From the NCBI RefSeq assembly GCF_008000935.1, contig NZ_CP042831.1:992001-1056000 (forward strand): a DNA stretch of 64,000 nucleotides. The letters are read 5' to 3'. A program made the position numbers and the translations under genes. The stretch comes from Flavobacterium alkalisoli (GTDB lineage: Bacteria; Bacteroidota; Bacteroidia; Flavobacteriales; Flavobacteriaceae). Positions 26,689-34,615 of the stretch are shown piece after piece. The notes under the pieces were generated by a model, which was not told the DNA's origin, searched no databases, and saw only the letters and a list, made by a program, of their open reading frames with translations. Position 1 is the stretch's first letter. Every line of letters starts with the position of its first letter.

Positions 26689-28830
26689 ATGAAAAGAAAA
26701 CTCCTTACCGCTTTCTTAGGGTTGTCCCTAAGTTGTTATGCCCAGTCTCCTTATGTTGAAAGTTTCGAGGGCGATGTTTTTCCACCAGATGGCTGGAATG
26801 TTTATGATAATGGTATTGGTACTGATTTTGACTGGAAGCACGGTGATCAAATACTATTTGGTACACCTGTGTATGAAGGTTACCATTCTGCTTACGTTAA
26901 CTTATTTGCTCCGGAATCAGGCACTGCACAAGACTGGCTTGTTACTCCGGTTGTTAATATTGCTTCAGGAATGTCTTTGCAGTTTAAATCATCGTATCTT
27001 GATTTTGGCCCAGAAGGAGGGACTTGTTCTGTAAGAGTATGTCCTGCAGATGCAGATCCTTCTGTATTATCTAATTATACTATAGTTCAGGTAGTGGATC
27101 CACTAGGAGAAATTTTTACTGATGTCCAGGTTTATTTCCCCGAAACTATGGAAGGACAGGACTTTTATATTGCATTTGTTACTGAAATAAACTCAGGAGA
27201 AGATGGTAACACGTGGATTATAGATAACGTAGCTTTAGTGGGAGCATGTCCGCAACCTTATAATCTTGCGGTGGCAACTACAGGTGATTCGGCAGAACTT
27301 TCCTGGACAGCCTGGGGTGAAACTGCTCAATGGGAAATTGAGGTATTGCCTTTAGATGCTGCACCTACGGGTGAAGGGGTTATCGTTGATGAAAATACTT
27401 ATACGGTTACTGATCTTGATATGGGTGAGTATAGGTTTTATGTAAGGTCAATATGCTCTGAAGCGTTGCAGAGTTCATGGGCTGGCCCGTTCTATTTTGA
27501 TATTTTAAACGGATTTAACGGAGTGGTAAATTACGATAGTGAAGGAGATAGTGTATGTGATACACCTCTTCCCGGCGCAGAAGTGATTATAACCATAGGT
27601 GATGAACAATATTCTGTTTATACAGATGAGCAAGGTCATTTTAATTTTTATAATATAGCTGCTGAGACAGCAACAGTAACTGTTAATGTAAATGCTGTTG
27701 GGTTTAATAATGTTCCTGCTTTAGTAGAAGAATTTGATTTTGCCGAAGAAGATTTAACTTTAAACGTATGCCTAGAACAACCTGAAGCAGTTACAGATTT
27801 AAGCATTACACTTATACCTGTTAATCAGGCAAGGCCCGGGTTTGTAGCCAATTATCAGTTATTGGTAAAAAATAATGGTTCTGTAGCAATATCAACTGCT
27901 ACGGCTACAGTTCAATTTGACGATGTTAAGCTGGAGTTTGATAGCTCACCTAATTCATATACCCTAAATGATGATATTGTAAGTTTTGATCTGATGAATT
28001 TAGCTCCTTATTCAACGCAGTATATCCCGGTTAGTTTTTCGGTAATGCCTCCTCCTGAAAATATAGGTGGCGAAGAAATCAGTTTTGATTCTAATGTAAC
28101 GGTTCCTGAAAATGAAAATACACCTGCTGATAACAGTGCTGTTTTATATCAGACTATAGTAAATTCTTATGATCCTAACGATATAACAGTACATGAAGGA
28201 GAATACATTTCTATGGAGCAGGCTCAGGGTTATCTGCATTATACTATTCGTTTTCAAAATACGGGTACGGCAGATGCTGTAAATATCAGGCTTGAAAATA
28301 TCCTTGATGATAATTTTGACTGGAGTACATTTGAGCCTTTAGCATCGAGCCATGCTTATACGGTTATAAGACAGGAAAATGAACTGGAATTTAAGTTTGA
28401 TAATATTCATCTTCCTGACAGCACTACAGACGAACCGGGCAGTCATGGTTTTGTTACCTATAGGGTTAAACCTTTGAGTGAAGTAGAGGATGGAGATGAA
28501 TTTAATAGTATCGCTGATATTTATTTTGATTTTAACCCTGCTATAATAACCAATACAGCCCATACTGAAATAGCTCTTGTAGGTGTTGAGCAATTTAATA
28601 CCGTTAAGTTTATACTATATCCTAATCCGGTAACAGAAAGGTTATACATAACTTCACAAAGCGGAGAGAATATTATTTATGCTGAGGTATATGATATAAA
28701 CGGAAAGCTTTGCTTTAAACAGGATAGTTTACAGGGTAGTATAGATGTACAATCGCTTAATTCCGGTTTTTATTTTATAAAACTCACAACAGAAACAACA
28801 ACACTAAACTATAAGTTTATTAAGAAATAA
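26689..28830 (+). CDS. T9SS type A cargo protein with anchor J, FnIII, CnaB-like and DUF11/DUF7619-like domains
   Basis: 713 residues, signal peptide cleaved near C-Y-A-Q. The layout follows the preceding paralogue (anchor J module, FnIII, CnaB-like domain with S-V-C-D-T-P-L-P-G-A-E-V), then adds about 260 residues of conserved-repeat type (D-P-N-D-I-T-V-H-E-G; L-H-Y-T-I-R-F-Q-N-T-G-T-A-D-A; Y-F-D-F-N-P-A-I-I-T-N-T-A) before a type A sorting domain. Its last 35 residues are nearly identical to those of the neighbour at 25186, showing a shared origin. Secreted, ligand unknown. Confidence 0.87.
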   Translation: MKRKLLTAFLGLSLSCYAQSPYVESFEGDVFPPDGWNVYDNGIGTDFDWKHGDQILFGTPVYEGYHSAYVNLFAPESGTAQDWLVTPVVNIASGMSLQFKSSYLDFGPEGGTCSVRVCPADADPSVLSNYTIVQVVDPLGEIFTDVQVYFPETMEGQDFYIAFVTEINSGEDGNTWIIDNVALVGACPQPYNLAVATTGDSAELSWTAWGETAQWEIEVLPLDAAPTGEGVIVDENTYTVTDLDMGEYRFYVRSICSEALQSSWAGPFYFDILNGFNGVVNYDSEGDSVCDTPLPGAEVIITIGDEQYSVYTDEQGHFNFYNIAAETATVTVNVNAVGFNNVPALVEEFDFAEEDLTLNVCLEQPEAVTDLSITLIPVNQARPGFVANYQLLVKNNGSVAISTATATVQFDDVKLEFDSSPNSYTLNDDIVSFDLMNLAPYSTQYIPVSFSVMPPPENIGGEEISFDSNVTVPENENTPADNSAVLYQTIVNSYDPNDITVHEGEYISMEQAQGYLHYTIRFQNTGTADAVNIRLENILDDNFDWSTFEPLASSHAYTVIRQENELEFKFDNIHLPDSTTDEPGSHGFVTYRVKPLSEVEDGDEFNSIADIYFDFNPAIITNTAHTEIALVGVEQFNTVKFILYPNPVTERLYITSQSGENIIYAEVYDINGKLCFKQDSLQGSIDVQSLNSGFYFIKLTTETTTLNYKFIKK

Positions 28831-28837
28831 AAAAAGG

Positions 28838-28866
28838 AAAGGCAGGTTTTAAACCTGCCTTTTTTA
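28838..28866. terminator. Terminator of the second cargo paralogue / AlbA_2 gene
   Basis: AAAGGCAGGTTT / AAACCTGCCTTT plus T-run between convergent genes. Confidence 0.83.
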
Positions 28867-30003
28867 TGCATATTTCATTTTGCGCAGTACGCGCATTACT
28901 TCTTTAAAGGATATATATACGGCAGGGTCTTCATGAGCTTTTAAGAGTGCTTTTGCGTCTATTAGCTTTTGTTTTGCATCTTCAAAACCGTTAAGGTAAC
29001 AAATCATAAAAGTAGAAGGCAGGTTCGTCATATCACGTTTTTCCCTTTCCGATAATGGTGTGCCCTTTTCCAGTTTATGCAACAGGGAAAGATTGGAGTT
29101 GTAAATATGATACATCATTTTACGGTTATACTGTGGAGGGTCAAACAAAAGGTTTGAATCTATTTTGTAATAACCATTGTCGTGAAAATGGATGCTTACC
29201 TCTTCCAGCGGATAATAACTGGTCTTGTCATTAAGGCCTAACGATACGTATTCGGTAATGGAAAAAGTATCATCTGTATAATCAATGCTTACTTCATCTA
29301 AGGCAGAATAAAACAACTTTACCTGCTCATTAATAAGCTCTATATCCACACGGGAGTAATATGTTTTTCCCTTAACCACTTTCTTATTACCTGCCCAGCA
29401 TACAATAAACAGTTCCTTAAACACTTTATAACCCGAGGTCATGTCCTTATGTCGGGTATTTAAAAAATCCAGCACGCCTTCAAGCGTATGGGCTATACTG
29501 TTACGGGAATTGTTTTCTATATCAATAACCGTAGCGGTATTCTGGTAATTTAGAGAAGGGACTTCTTCAACAGGAGTAGAATTACTTCCTAAACGAATAA
29601 ATACAGTACCGCCCGGTATGGTATAGATATTCTTTTTGAAATAAGAGATCTTGTTGTTCGGCTTGATGGTTACCAGTCCTACTACCTTGTCTTTTGGTAA
29701 ATGAGGAAAAGGAACATTCTCATACTGTATTCTTGGTGGGTTTTCTAAAAACGCATTGACCAGGTTTTGTATACGGCTGTCATCATAGAAATCAGTACCC
29801 GATATTTCATTGTCATGGTCCTCAACACCCACAACAATATAAGAATTGTTAGAGGGATTGGAATTTGAAAGCGCACAGATGTGCTTAACAAATTTTGCCT
29901 TTCCTTCTTTAGTATGCAGATTAAGCTGGCGCTTCTTATCATAAAAACTGCTCTCATCATTGTGAGCAAGCAGATTTTTGATAAGAAGGCGCTTATTAAT
30001 CAT
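28864..30003 (-). CDS. Schlafen/AlbA_2-type putative nucleic-acid-binding protein
   Basis: 379 residues, no signal peptide. The N-terminal 160 residues fit the AlbA_2 domain: E-x-x-x-Y-D-K-K-R-Q at the start, F-V-K-H-I-C-A-L-S-N-S, Y-I-V-V-G-V-E-D-H, and a late G-G-T-V-F-I-R-L-G-S-N-S. AlbA_2 occurs in bacterial regulators and in Schlafen RNases; the acidic residues needed for nuclease action cannot be judged here. The C-terminal half is unrecognised. It is the last gene of a minus-strand run (hypothetical at 31470, SDR, this), 5 bases after the SDR stop, so probably co-transcribed. Confidence 0.75.
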   Translation of the reverse strand: MINKRLLIKNLLAHNDESSFYDKKRQLNLHTKEGKAKFVKHICALSNSNPSNNSYIVVGVEDHDNEISGTDFYDDSRIQNLVNAFLENPPRIQYENVPFPHLPKDKVVGLVTIKPNNKISYFKKNIYTIPGGTVFIRLGSNSTPVEEVPSLNYQNTATVIDIENNSRNSIAHTLEGVLDFLNTRHKDMTSGYKVFKELFIVCWAGNKKVVKGKTYYSRVDIELINEQVKLFYSALDEVSIDYTDDTFSITEYVSLGLNDKTSYYPLEEVSIHFHDNGYYKIDSNLLFDPPQYNRKMMYHIYNSNLSLLHKLEKGTPLSEREKRDMTNLPSTFMICYLNGFEDAKQKLIDAKALLKAHEDPAVYISFKEVMRVLRKMKYA

Positions 30004-30008
30004 ATTTC

Positions 30009-30761
30009 TTAAACTTTTTTATGCAGAATCGTGGCACTTGCCTGTGCTGTAGGTAAAACAAGCAAATCGGCAATATTTACGTGATAAGGCCTTGTTACCA
30101 CAAAAGTGATAATATCTGCAATATCTTCGGCTTTAAGCGGAGAATAGCCCTTATATACATTTTCGGCACGTTCCCTGTCTCCTTTAAAACGTACTTCAGA
30201 GAATTCTGTTGCAACCAGTCCCGGGTTTATTGCTCCCACGCGTATACCATACTGGTTTAAGTCCATGCGCATACCCTGATTAATGGCATCTACTGCATGT
30301 TTAGAGGCACAGTACACATTACCGTTAGGATAAACCTCTTTTCCGGCAATAGAACCAATGTTAATAATGTGTCCGCTGCGACGCTCCACCATTCCGGGAA
30401 TTATCTCCTTAGAAACATACAGAAGTCCCTTTACGTTAATATCCAGCATGGCATCCCAGTCATCCACATCCCCATTTTCAATAGGGTCAAGCCCGTGTGC
30501 ATTACCTGCATTGTTAATCAGGATATCAATATTTTTTAAATCTTCAGGGATGGATTGTATGGCTTCGGCTACAGCTTCTTTATCCCTAACATCAAAATTA
30601 AGGGTATGAACACGTGTAAGTGACGAAAACTCATCCTGCAACTCTGCCAGGCGTTCCTCGCGTCTTCCGCAAAGGATAAGCCTGAAATGGTTTTTTGCAA
30701 AATAAGTGGCCGTTGCACGGCCTATACCGCTGGTAGCTCCTGTTATTAATGCTGTTTTCAT
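30009..30761 (-). CDS. Short-chain dehydrogenase/reductase (YdfG-like)
   Basis: 250 residues from the ATG at 30759-30761; an upstream in-frame extension overlaps the next gene and lacks family similarity. Classical SDR motifs: T-G-A-T-S-G-I-G-R-A (cofactor), N-N-A-G-N-A-H-G, and Y-C-A-S-K-H-A (Tyr-Lys catalytic pair). Resembles NADP-dependent 3-hydroxy acid/serine dehydrogenases. Cytoplasmic; substrate uncertain. Confidence 0.9.
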   Translation of the reverse strand: MKTALITGATSGIGRATATYFAKNHFRLILCGRREERLAELQDEFSSLTRVHTLNFDVRDKEAVAEAIQSIPEDLKNIDILINNAGNAHGLDPIENGDVDDWDAMLDINVKGLLYVSKEIIPGMVERRSGHIINIGSIAGKEVYPNGNVYCASKHAVDAINQGMRMDLNQYGIRVGAINPGLVATEFSEVRFKGDRERAENVYKGYSPLKAEDIADIITFVVTRPYHVNIADLLVLPTAQASATILHKKV

Positions 30762-30792
30762 ATTTCGTGTTGTTGCGTAATTAGTTTGATTT

Positions 30793-31470
30793 TTATTTAA
30801 TCCTGTATATTTTGTCTTTGTTCTTTTCTGCCAGCAAATCAATTAACCTACTTTCTCCTCCTATGGTTGTGAATGGTAAATCATAGTCAGTATTCAATGC
30901 CCAGTTTTTTTCTTTTGGATAAACAAGGCTGGGTGTTAAACGTAAATCAGGATTATTCAAAAGTTTAGGAAGTTCTGAAATATTACCCTGATATAAAAGA
31001 TTTTTCATTTCCCAAGTTGACATGAACACATAAAAAACCTCTATTTCCTGATCTCCATATAACGAAAGGATACATTCTGTAAATGAGTTTATTTGCTCTT
31101 TTTCCATATGGCCATCTCCGGGATATGTTTCATTAAGAGATAGTTTGGGGTCTATAGCTTTTGCAATGGCATCATTAAGTCTAAAGTCAACATCTTTAGA
31201 TTTAAAAAAATCTTTCCACTTTATTTTTTTGTATTCATCTTCTTGTAAGTCAATTAAGTTGTTAGTAGATTTATCTTGAGAAATACTTTCATAAAATCGT
31301 AAAGAGGTCAGAGAAAAAGCATATGCTTCAAATATTTCTGGTTGTGTAAGTTTTAAAAAATATTTTGCTATGTCACTTTCTTTAAGTCCAATATCAACAG
31401 TCACACCACTGCCAACTACTGTGGCATAAGGCTCAATCCATGAATCTATTTCTTTATCTACTAGCTTCAT
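30793..31470 (-). CDS. Hypothetical protein (225 residues)
   Basis: Starts at the ATG 31468-31470 (MKLVDKEIDSW). No signal peptide, membrane segment or family motif recognised; the composition is soluble and acidic, with scattered Trp and Tyr. It lies 31 bases before the SDR gene. Its region is visibly richer in AT and its codons less biased than those of the flanking enzymes, which is a weak sign of a lineage-specific gene. Confidence 0.7.
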   Translation of the reverse strand: MKLVDKEIDSWIEPYATVVGSGVTVDIGLKESDIAKYFLKLTQPEIFEAYAFSLTSLRFYESISQDKSTNNLIDLQEDEYKKIKWKDFFKSKDVDFRLNDAIAKAIDPKLSLNETYPGDGHMEKEQINSFTECILSLYGDQEIEVFYVFMSTWEMKNLLYQGNISELPKLLNNPDLRLTPSLVYPKEKNWALNTDYDLPFTTIGGESRLIDLLAEKNKDKIYRIK

Positions 31471-31473
31471 TTT

Positions 31474-31507
31474 TCTTTAGGCTTTATGACTTTTGACTTT
31501 CAAACTC
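31474..31507. repeat. Dispersed GGC(C)TTTATGACTTT repeat, copy 1
   Basis: An intergenic element containing GGCTTTATGACTTTTGACTT, similar to the element at 33661-33727. It lies between the aldo/keto reductase and the hypothetical gene. Confidence 0.45.
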
Positions 31508-31517
31508 TATTACTGAA

Positions 31518-32387
31518 TTAAGGTACTTTATTACCCATGCTTTCTGTCCAGATGGCAAACCAGTCTTCCAGTTCCAACTCAACTTCGGTTGCTTTCATTT
31601 GGTTTTTAAGCCTTTCAGGACTGGTTGATCCCGTTACCGGAATAATTCCTGCAGGATGCCTTAGTATCCAGGCCAGTAATATTACATCGGCAGTAACTTC
31701 ATATTTCACAACCAGTTCCATAAGCAGTTTCTTAAGGCGCTGGGTTTGTTCGTTATCTTCTTTAAAAACAGAACCAATAGGGCTCCATGCCAATGGTTTT
31801 ATATTGTTTAGGGTCATGTAGTCCAGTGATCCGTCAAGCATAGGCTCGTAACAGGTAGCAGAAAACTCTATTTGGTTGCAGTAAACATCAGTGCGGGATT
31901 TAATCAGTTCTGTTTGCGAATTGGTAAAGTTGGAAACACCAAACTGTTTTATCTTTCCTTCTTTTTTTAGTTTCTCAACAGCCCCGGCAATCTCATCCGG
32001 ATTCATCAGCGGGCTAGGGCGGTGCAACAGTAAAATGTCCAGGTAATCAGTCTCGAGATATTTTAGAGAGTTTTCGGCCGAGTTGATAATATATTCTTTA
32101 GAGTAATCGTAGTGTTTTACCTTGTTGTCGCGGTTACCTATTGTGTGTTGTATTCCGCATTTAGAAATGATTTGTACATTTTCCCTTTTTACACCACTTT
32201 GTGTAAAAGCCTTTCCAAAATCGGCTTCGGTAGTGTATCCGCCATAAATGTCAGCATGGTCAAAAGTAGTTATTCCGTATTCGATGCAGCTCTGTATCAT
32301 TTCTGCCATTTCGGCAGTAGTGAAGCTCCTGCTCCACACACCCCAATTCATTGCTCCTGCTATGATGGGAGATAAATTAATATCCAT
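31518..32387 (-). CDS. Aldo/keto reductase (YdhF-like)
   Basis: 289 residues. Features: an N-terminal G-A-M-N-W-G-V-W, the active-site D-H-A-D-I-Y-G-G-Y (Asp and Tyr), L-L-H-R-P-S-P-L-M (His), F-G-V-S-N-F-T, and a C-terminal I-I-P-V-T-G-S-T-S-P-E-R-L. This is an NADPH-dependent cytoplasmic oxidoreductase of the YdhF branch; its natural substrate is unknown. It is divergent from the MoxR/Bat cluster. Confidence 0.9.
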   Translation of the reverse strand: MDINLSPIIAGAMNWGVWSRSFTTAEMAEMIQSCIEYGITTFDHADIYGGYTTEADFGKAFTQSGVKRENVQIISKCGIQHTIGNRDNKVKHYDYSKEYIINSAENSLKYLETDYLDILLLHRPSPLMNPDEIAGAVEKLKKEGKIKQFGVSNFTNSQTELIKSRTDVYCNQIEFSATCYEPMLDGSLDYMTLNNIKPLAWSPIGSVFKEDNEQTQRLKKLLMELVVKYEVTADVILLAWILRHPAGIIPVTGSTSPERLKNQMKATEVELELEDWFAIWTESMGNKVP

Positions 32388-32648
32388 AAGTATTTAATAA
32401 GATTTTTAGTGTGATAAATTTACACTTTTATATACTTTATTTGGGTAGTACCCGTTTTAATTGCTGCTATTTTTATTGAATTTTTATTTGTTTCAGGCTA
32501 AAATTATAAAAACAATTAACTGATTAAGAGTTATGTTGGTATTTTGATGAAGCATTAACACTATGTTAACAACAAAAATTCAATTTCGGCAATGAATTTG
32601 TAATGTAAAAAAAGCTTATTAACTTCACATTTCTAAACTCTATATAAT

Positions 32649-33653
32649 ATGGAAGAAAATACTGCCGCTTTAGACATAAGGGCAATAAATGAGAAAATAG
32701 AAAGAGAGAGTGCTTTTGTAGACCTTCTTGTCATGGAAATGAACAAGGTTATAGTTGGGCAAAGGTACATGATAGAACGTCTTTTGATAGGACTTTTGGG
32801 TCAGGGTCACATTTTGCTTGAAGGTGTGCCGGGACTTGCAAAAACCTTAGCGATTAACACCCTTTCGCAGGCAGTACACGGATCCTTTAGCCGTATACAG
32901 TTTACACCAGACCTGCTTCCTGCCGATGTGGTGGGAACGATGATTTACAATATAAAACAAAACGAATTCAGTATTAAGAAGGGGCCTATATTTGCCAACT
33001 TCGTGCTTGCCGATGAGATTAACAGGGCACCGGCAAAAGTGCAGTCGGCATTACTTGAGGCCATGCAGGAAAAGCAGGTAACCATTGGGGAAGAAACATT
33101 TAAGCTGGAAAAACCTTTCCTTGTAATGGCAACTCAAAACCCGGTAGAGCAGGAAGGTACTTATCCGCTACCGGAAGCACAGGTTGACCGTTTTATGCTG
33201 AAAGCAGTTATTGATTATCCTAAAATTGAAGACGAGCGCCAGGTGATTCGCCAGAATCTTGCCGGTAGTTTTGATAAGGTAAACCAGGTGGTAACGCTTG
33301 AGCAGATCTTAAGGGCACAGCAGGCCGTTCGTGAAGTATATATGGACGAAAAGATTGAGAAATATATACTTGACCTGATTTTTGCAACCCGTTATCCTGA
33401 ACAATATAACCTAAGCAGCCTTAAACCGCTTATTAGCTTTGGTTCTTCGCCAAGGGGTAGTATTAACCTTGCTCTGGCTGCAAAGTGTTATGCCTTTATA
33501 AAGAGAAGAGGCTATGTAATTCCGGAAGATGTTAGGGCAGTAGTTCACGACGTACTTCGCCACAGAATTGGAATTACTTATGAAGCCGAGGCAGAGAACA
33601 TTACCTCGATGGACATTATCAATAAGATAGTGAACCAGGTTGAGGTGCCATAG
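32649..33653 (+). CDS. MoxR family AAA+ ATPase
   Basis: 334 residues. Walker A in L-E-G-V-P-G-L-A-K-T, Walker B in L-A-D-E-I-N-R-A-P, the typical Q-S-A-L-L-E-A-M-Q-E, and an A-T-Q-N-P-V-E-Q-E-G-T-Y-P-L sensor segment. MoxR ATPases act as chaperone-like remodelers of VWA-domain proteins. It heads the DUF58 and batABCDE cluster, the standard Bacteroidota order, linked to envelope stress and oxygen tolerance. A repeat with a hairpin separates it from DUF58. Confidence 0.93.
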   Translation: MEENTAALDIRAINEKIERESAFVDLLVMEMNKVIVGQRYMIERLLIGLLGQGHILLEGVPGLAKTLAINTLSQAVHGSFSRIQFTPDLLPADVVGTMIYNIKQNEFSIKKGPIFANFVLADEINRAPAKVQSALLEAMQEKQVTIGEETFKLEKPFLVMATQNPVEQEGTYPLPEAQVDRFMLKAVIDYPKIEDERQVIRQNLAGSFDKVNQVVTLEQILRAQQAVREVYMDEKIEKYILDLIFATRYPEQYNLSSLKPLISFGSSPRGSINLALAAKCYAFIKRRGYVIPEDVRAVVHDVLRHRIGITYEAEAENITSMDIINKIVNQVEVP

Positions 33654-33660
33654 TAGTAAT

Positions 33661-33727
33661 AAAGTCAAATGTCATAAAGAGGAAAGCCTAGAGGCCTTTA
33701 TGACTTTAAAAACTTTAGACTTTACAC
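33661..33727. repeat. Dispersed repeat with 9-bp inverted arms, copy 2
   Basis: GTCATAAAG (33671-33679) pairs with CTTTATGAC (33696-33704); AAAGTCA (33661-33667) also matches TGACTTT (33701-33707). It lies between moxR and the DUF58 gene and resembles 31474-31507. There is no strong T-run, so a small dispersed repeat or an mRNA hairpin is more likely than a terminator. Confidence 0.5.
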
Positions 33728-33736
33728 TGCAAGATT

Positions 33737-34600
33737 ATGGATACAAAAGATATATTAAAAAAGGTACGTAAAATAGAGATTAAGACCCGAAGGCTGAGCG
33801 ATCATATCTTCTCGGGGGAGTATCACACATCCTTTAAGGGACGTGGTATGACCTTTAGCGAGGTGCGCCAGTACCAGTTTGGGGATGATGTAAGGGCTAT
33901 AGACTGGAATGTAACAGCCCGTTATAACGAACCTTATATCAAGGTTTTTGAGGAGGAGCGCGAACTTACCATGATGCTTATGGCAGACGTGAGTGGTTCG
34001 GAAAGCTTTGGTACCAAAAGTCAGTTTAAAAGGGAGATAGTTACAGAGATTGCTGCAACTATGGCTTTTTCGGCTACACAAAACAACGACAAGATAGGGC
34101 TTATCCTTTTTTCAGACCAGATAGAGCTTTTTATCCCGCCTAAAAAAGGAAAATCGCACGTGCTGCGTATTATCCGTGAGCTTATTGAGTTTGAACCCAA
34201 AAGCAAAAAAACGGATGTTGCACAGGCACTTAAATTCCTTTCGGGCGTGCTAAAGAAAAAGGCAATTGTTTTCCTTATTTCCGATTTTATGGCAGCCGAT
34301 TATGAGCATACGCTGAAAATAGCGGCTAAAAAGCATGACATTACCGGAGTAAGGGTTTATGACCCTAGAGAGGAGCAAATGCCAAACCTTGGGCTTGTAA
34401 ACATGACCGATGCCGAAACAGGGCAAACCCTGCTTGTAAATACAGGTTCTAAGCAGGTAAGGCTTGAGTATGAAAAATACTATCAGGATAAGGTAAAATA
34501 CTTTAAGGAAACCTTTAGCCGATGTGGGGCGGGTACTGTAAGCACGCGTGTAGACGAGTCGTATGTTACTAAGCTGCTGGGCTATTTTAAATCACGATAG
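33737..34600 (+). CDS. DUF58 domain protein of the Bat cluster
   Basis: 287 residues. DUF58/VWA-like protein with the hallmark Y-Q-F-G-D-D-V-R-A-I-D-W-N-V-T-A-R and a MIDAS-like D-V-S-G-S-E-S. These proteins are encoded next to MoxR and are presumed clients of it. It has no signal peptide and is probably cytoplasmic or membrane-associated. It is followed within about 15 bases by the DUF4381-like gene. Confidence 0.9.
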   Translation: MDTKDILKKVRKIEIKTRRLSDHIFSGEYHTSFKGRGMTFSEVRQYQFGDDVRAIDWNVTARYNEPYIKVFEEERELTMMLMADVSGSESFGTKSQFKREIVTEIAATMAFSATQNNDKIGLILFSDQIELFIPPKKGKSHVLRIIRELIEFEPKSKKTDVAQALKFLSGVLKKKAIVFLISDFMAADYEHTLKIAAKKHDITGVRVYDPREEQMPNLGLVNMTDAETGQTLLVNTGSKQVRLEYEKYYQDKVKYFKETFSRCGAGTVSTRVDESYVTKLLGYFKSR

Positions 34601-34615
34601 TTTAGGTTGATAATC

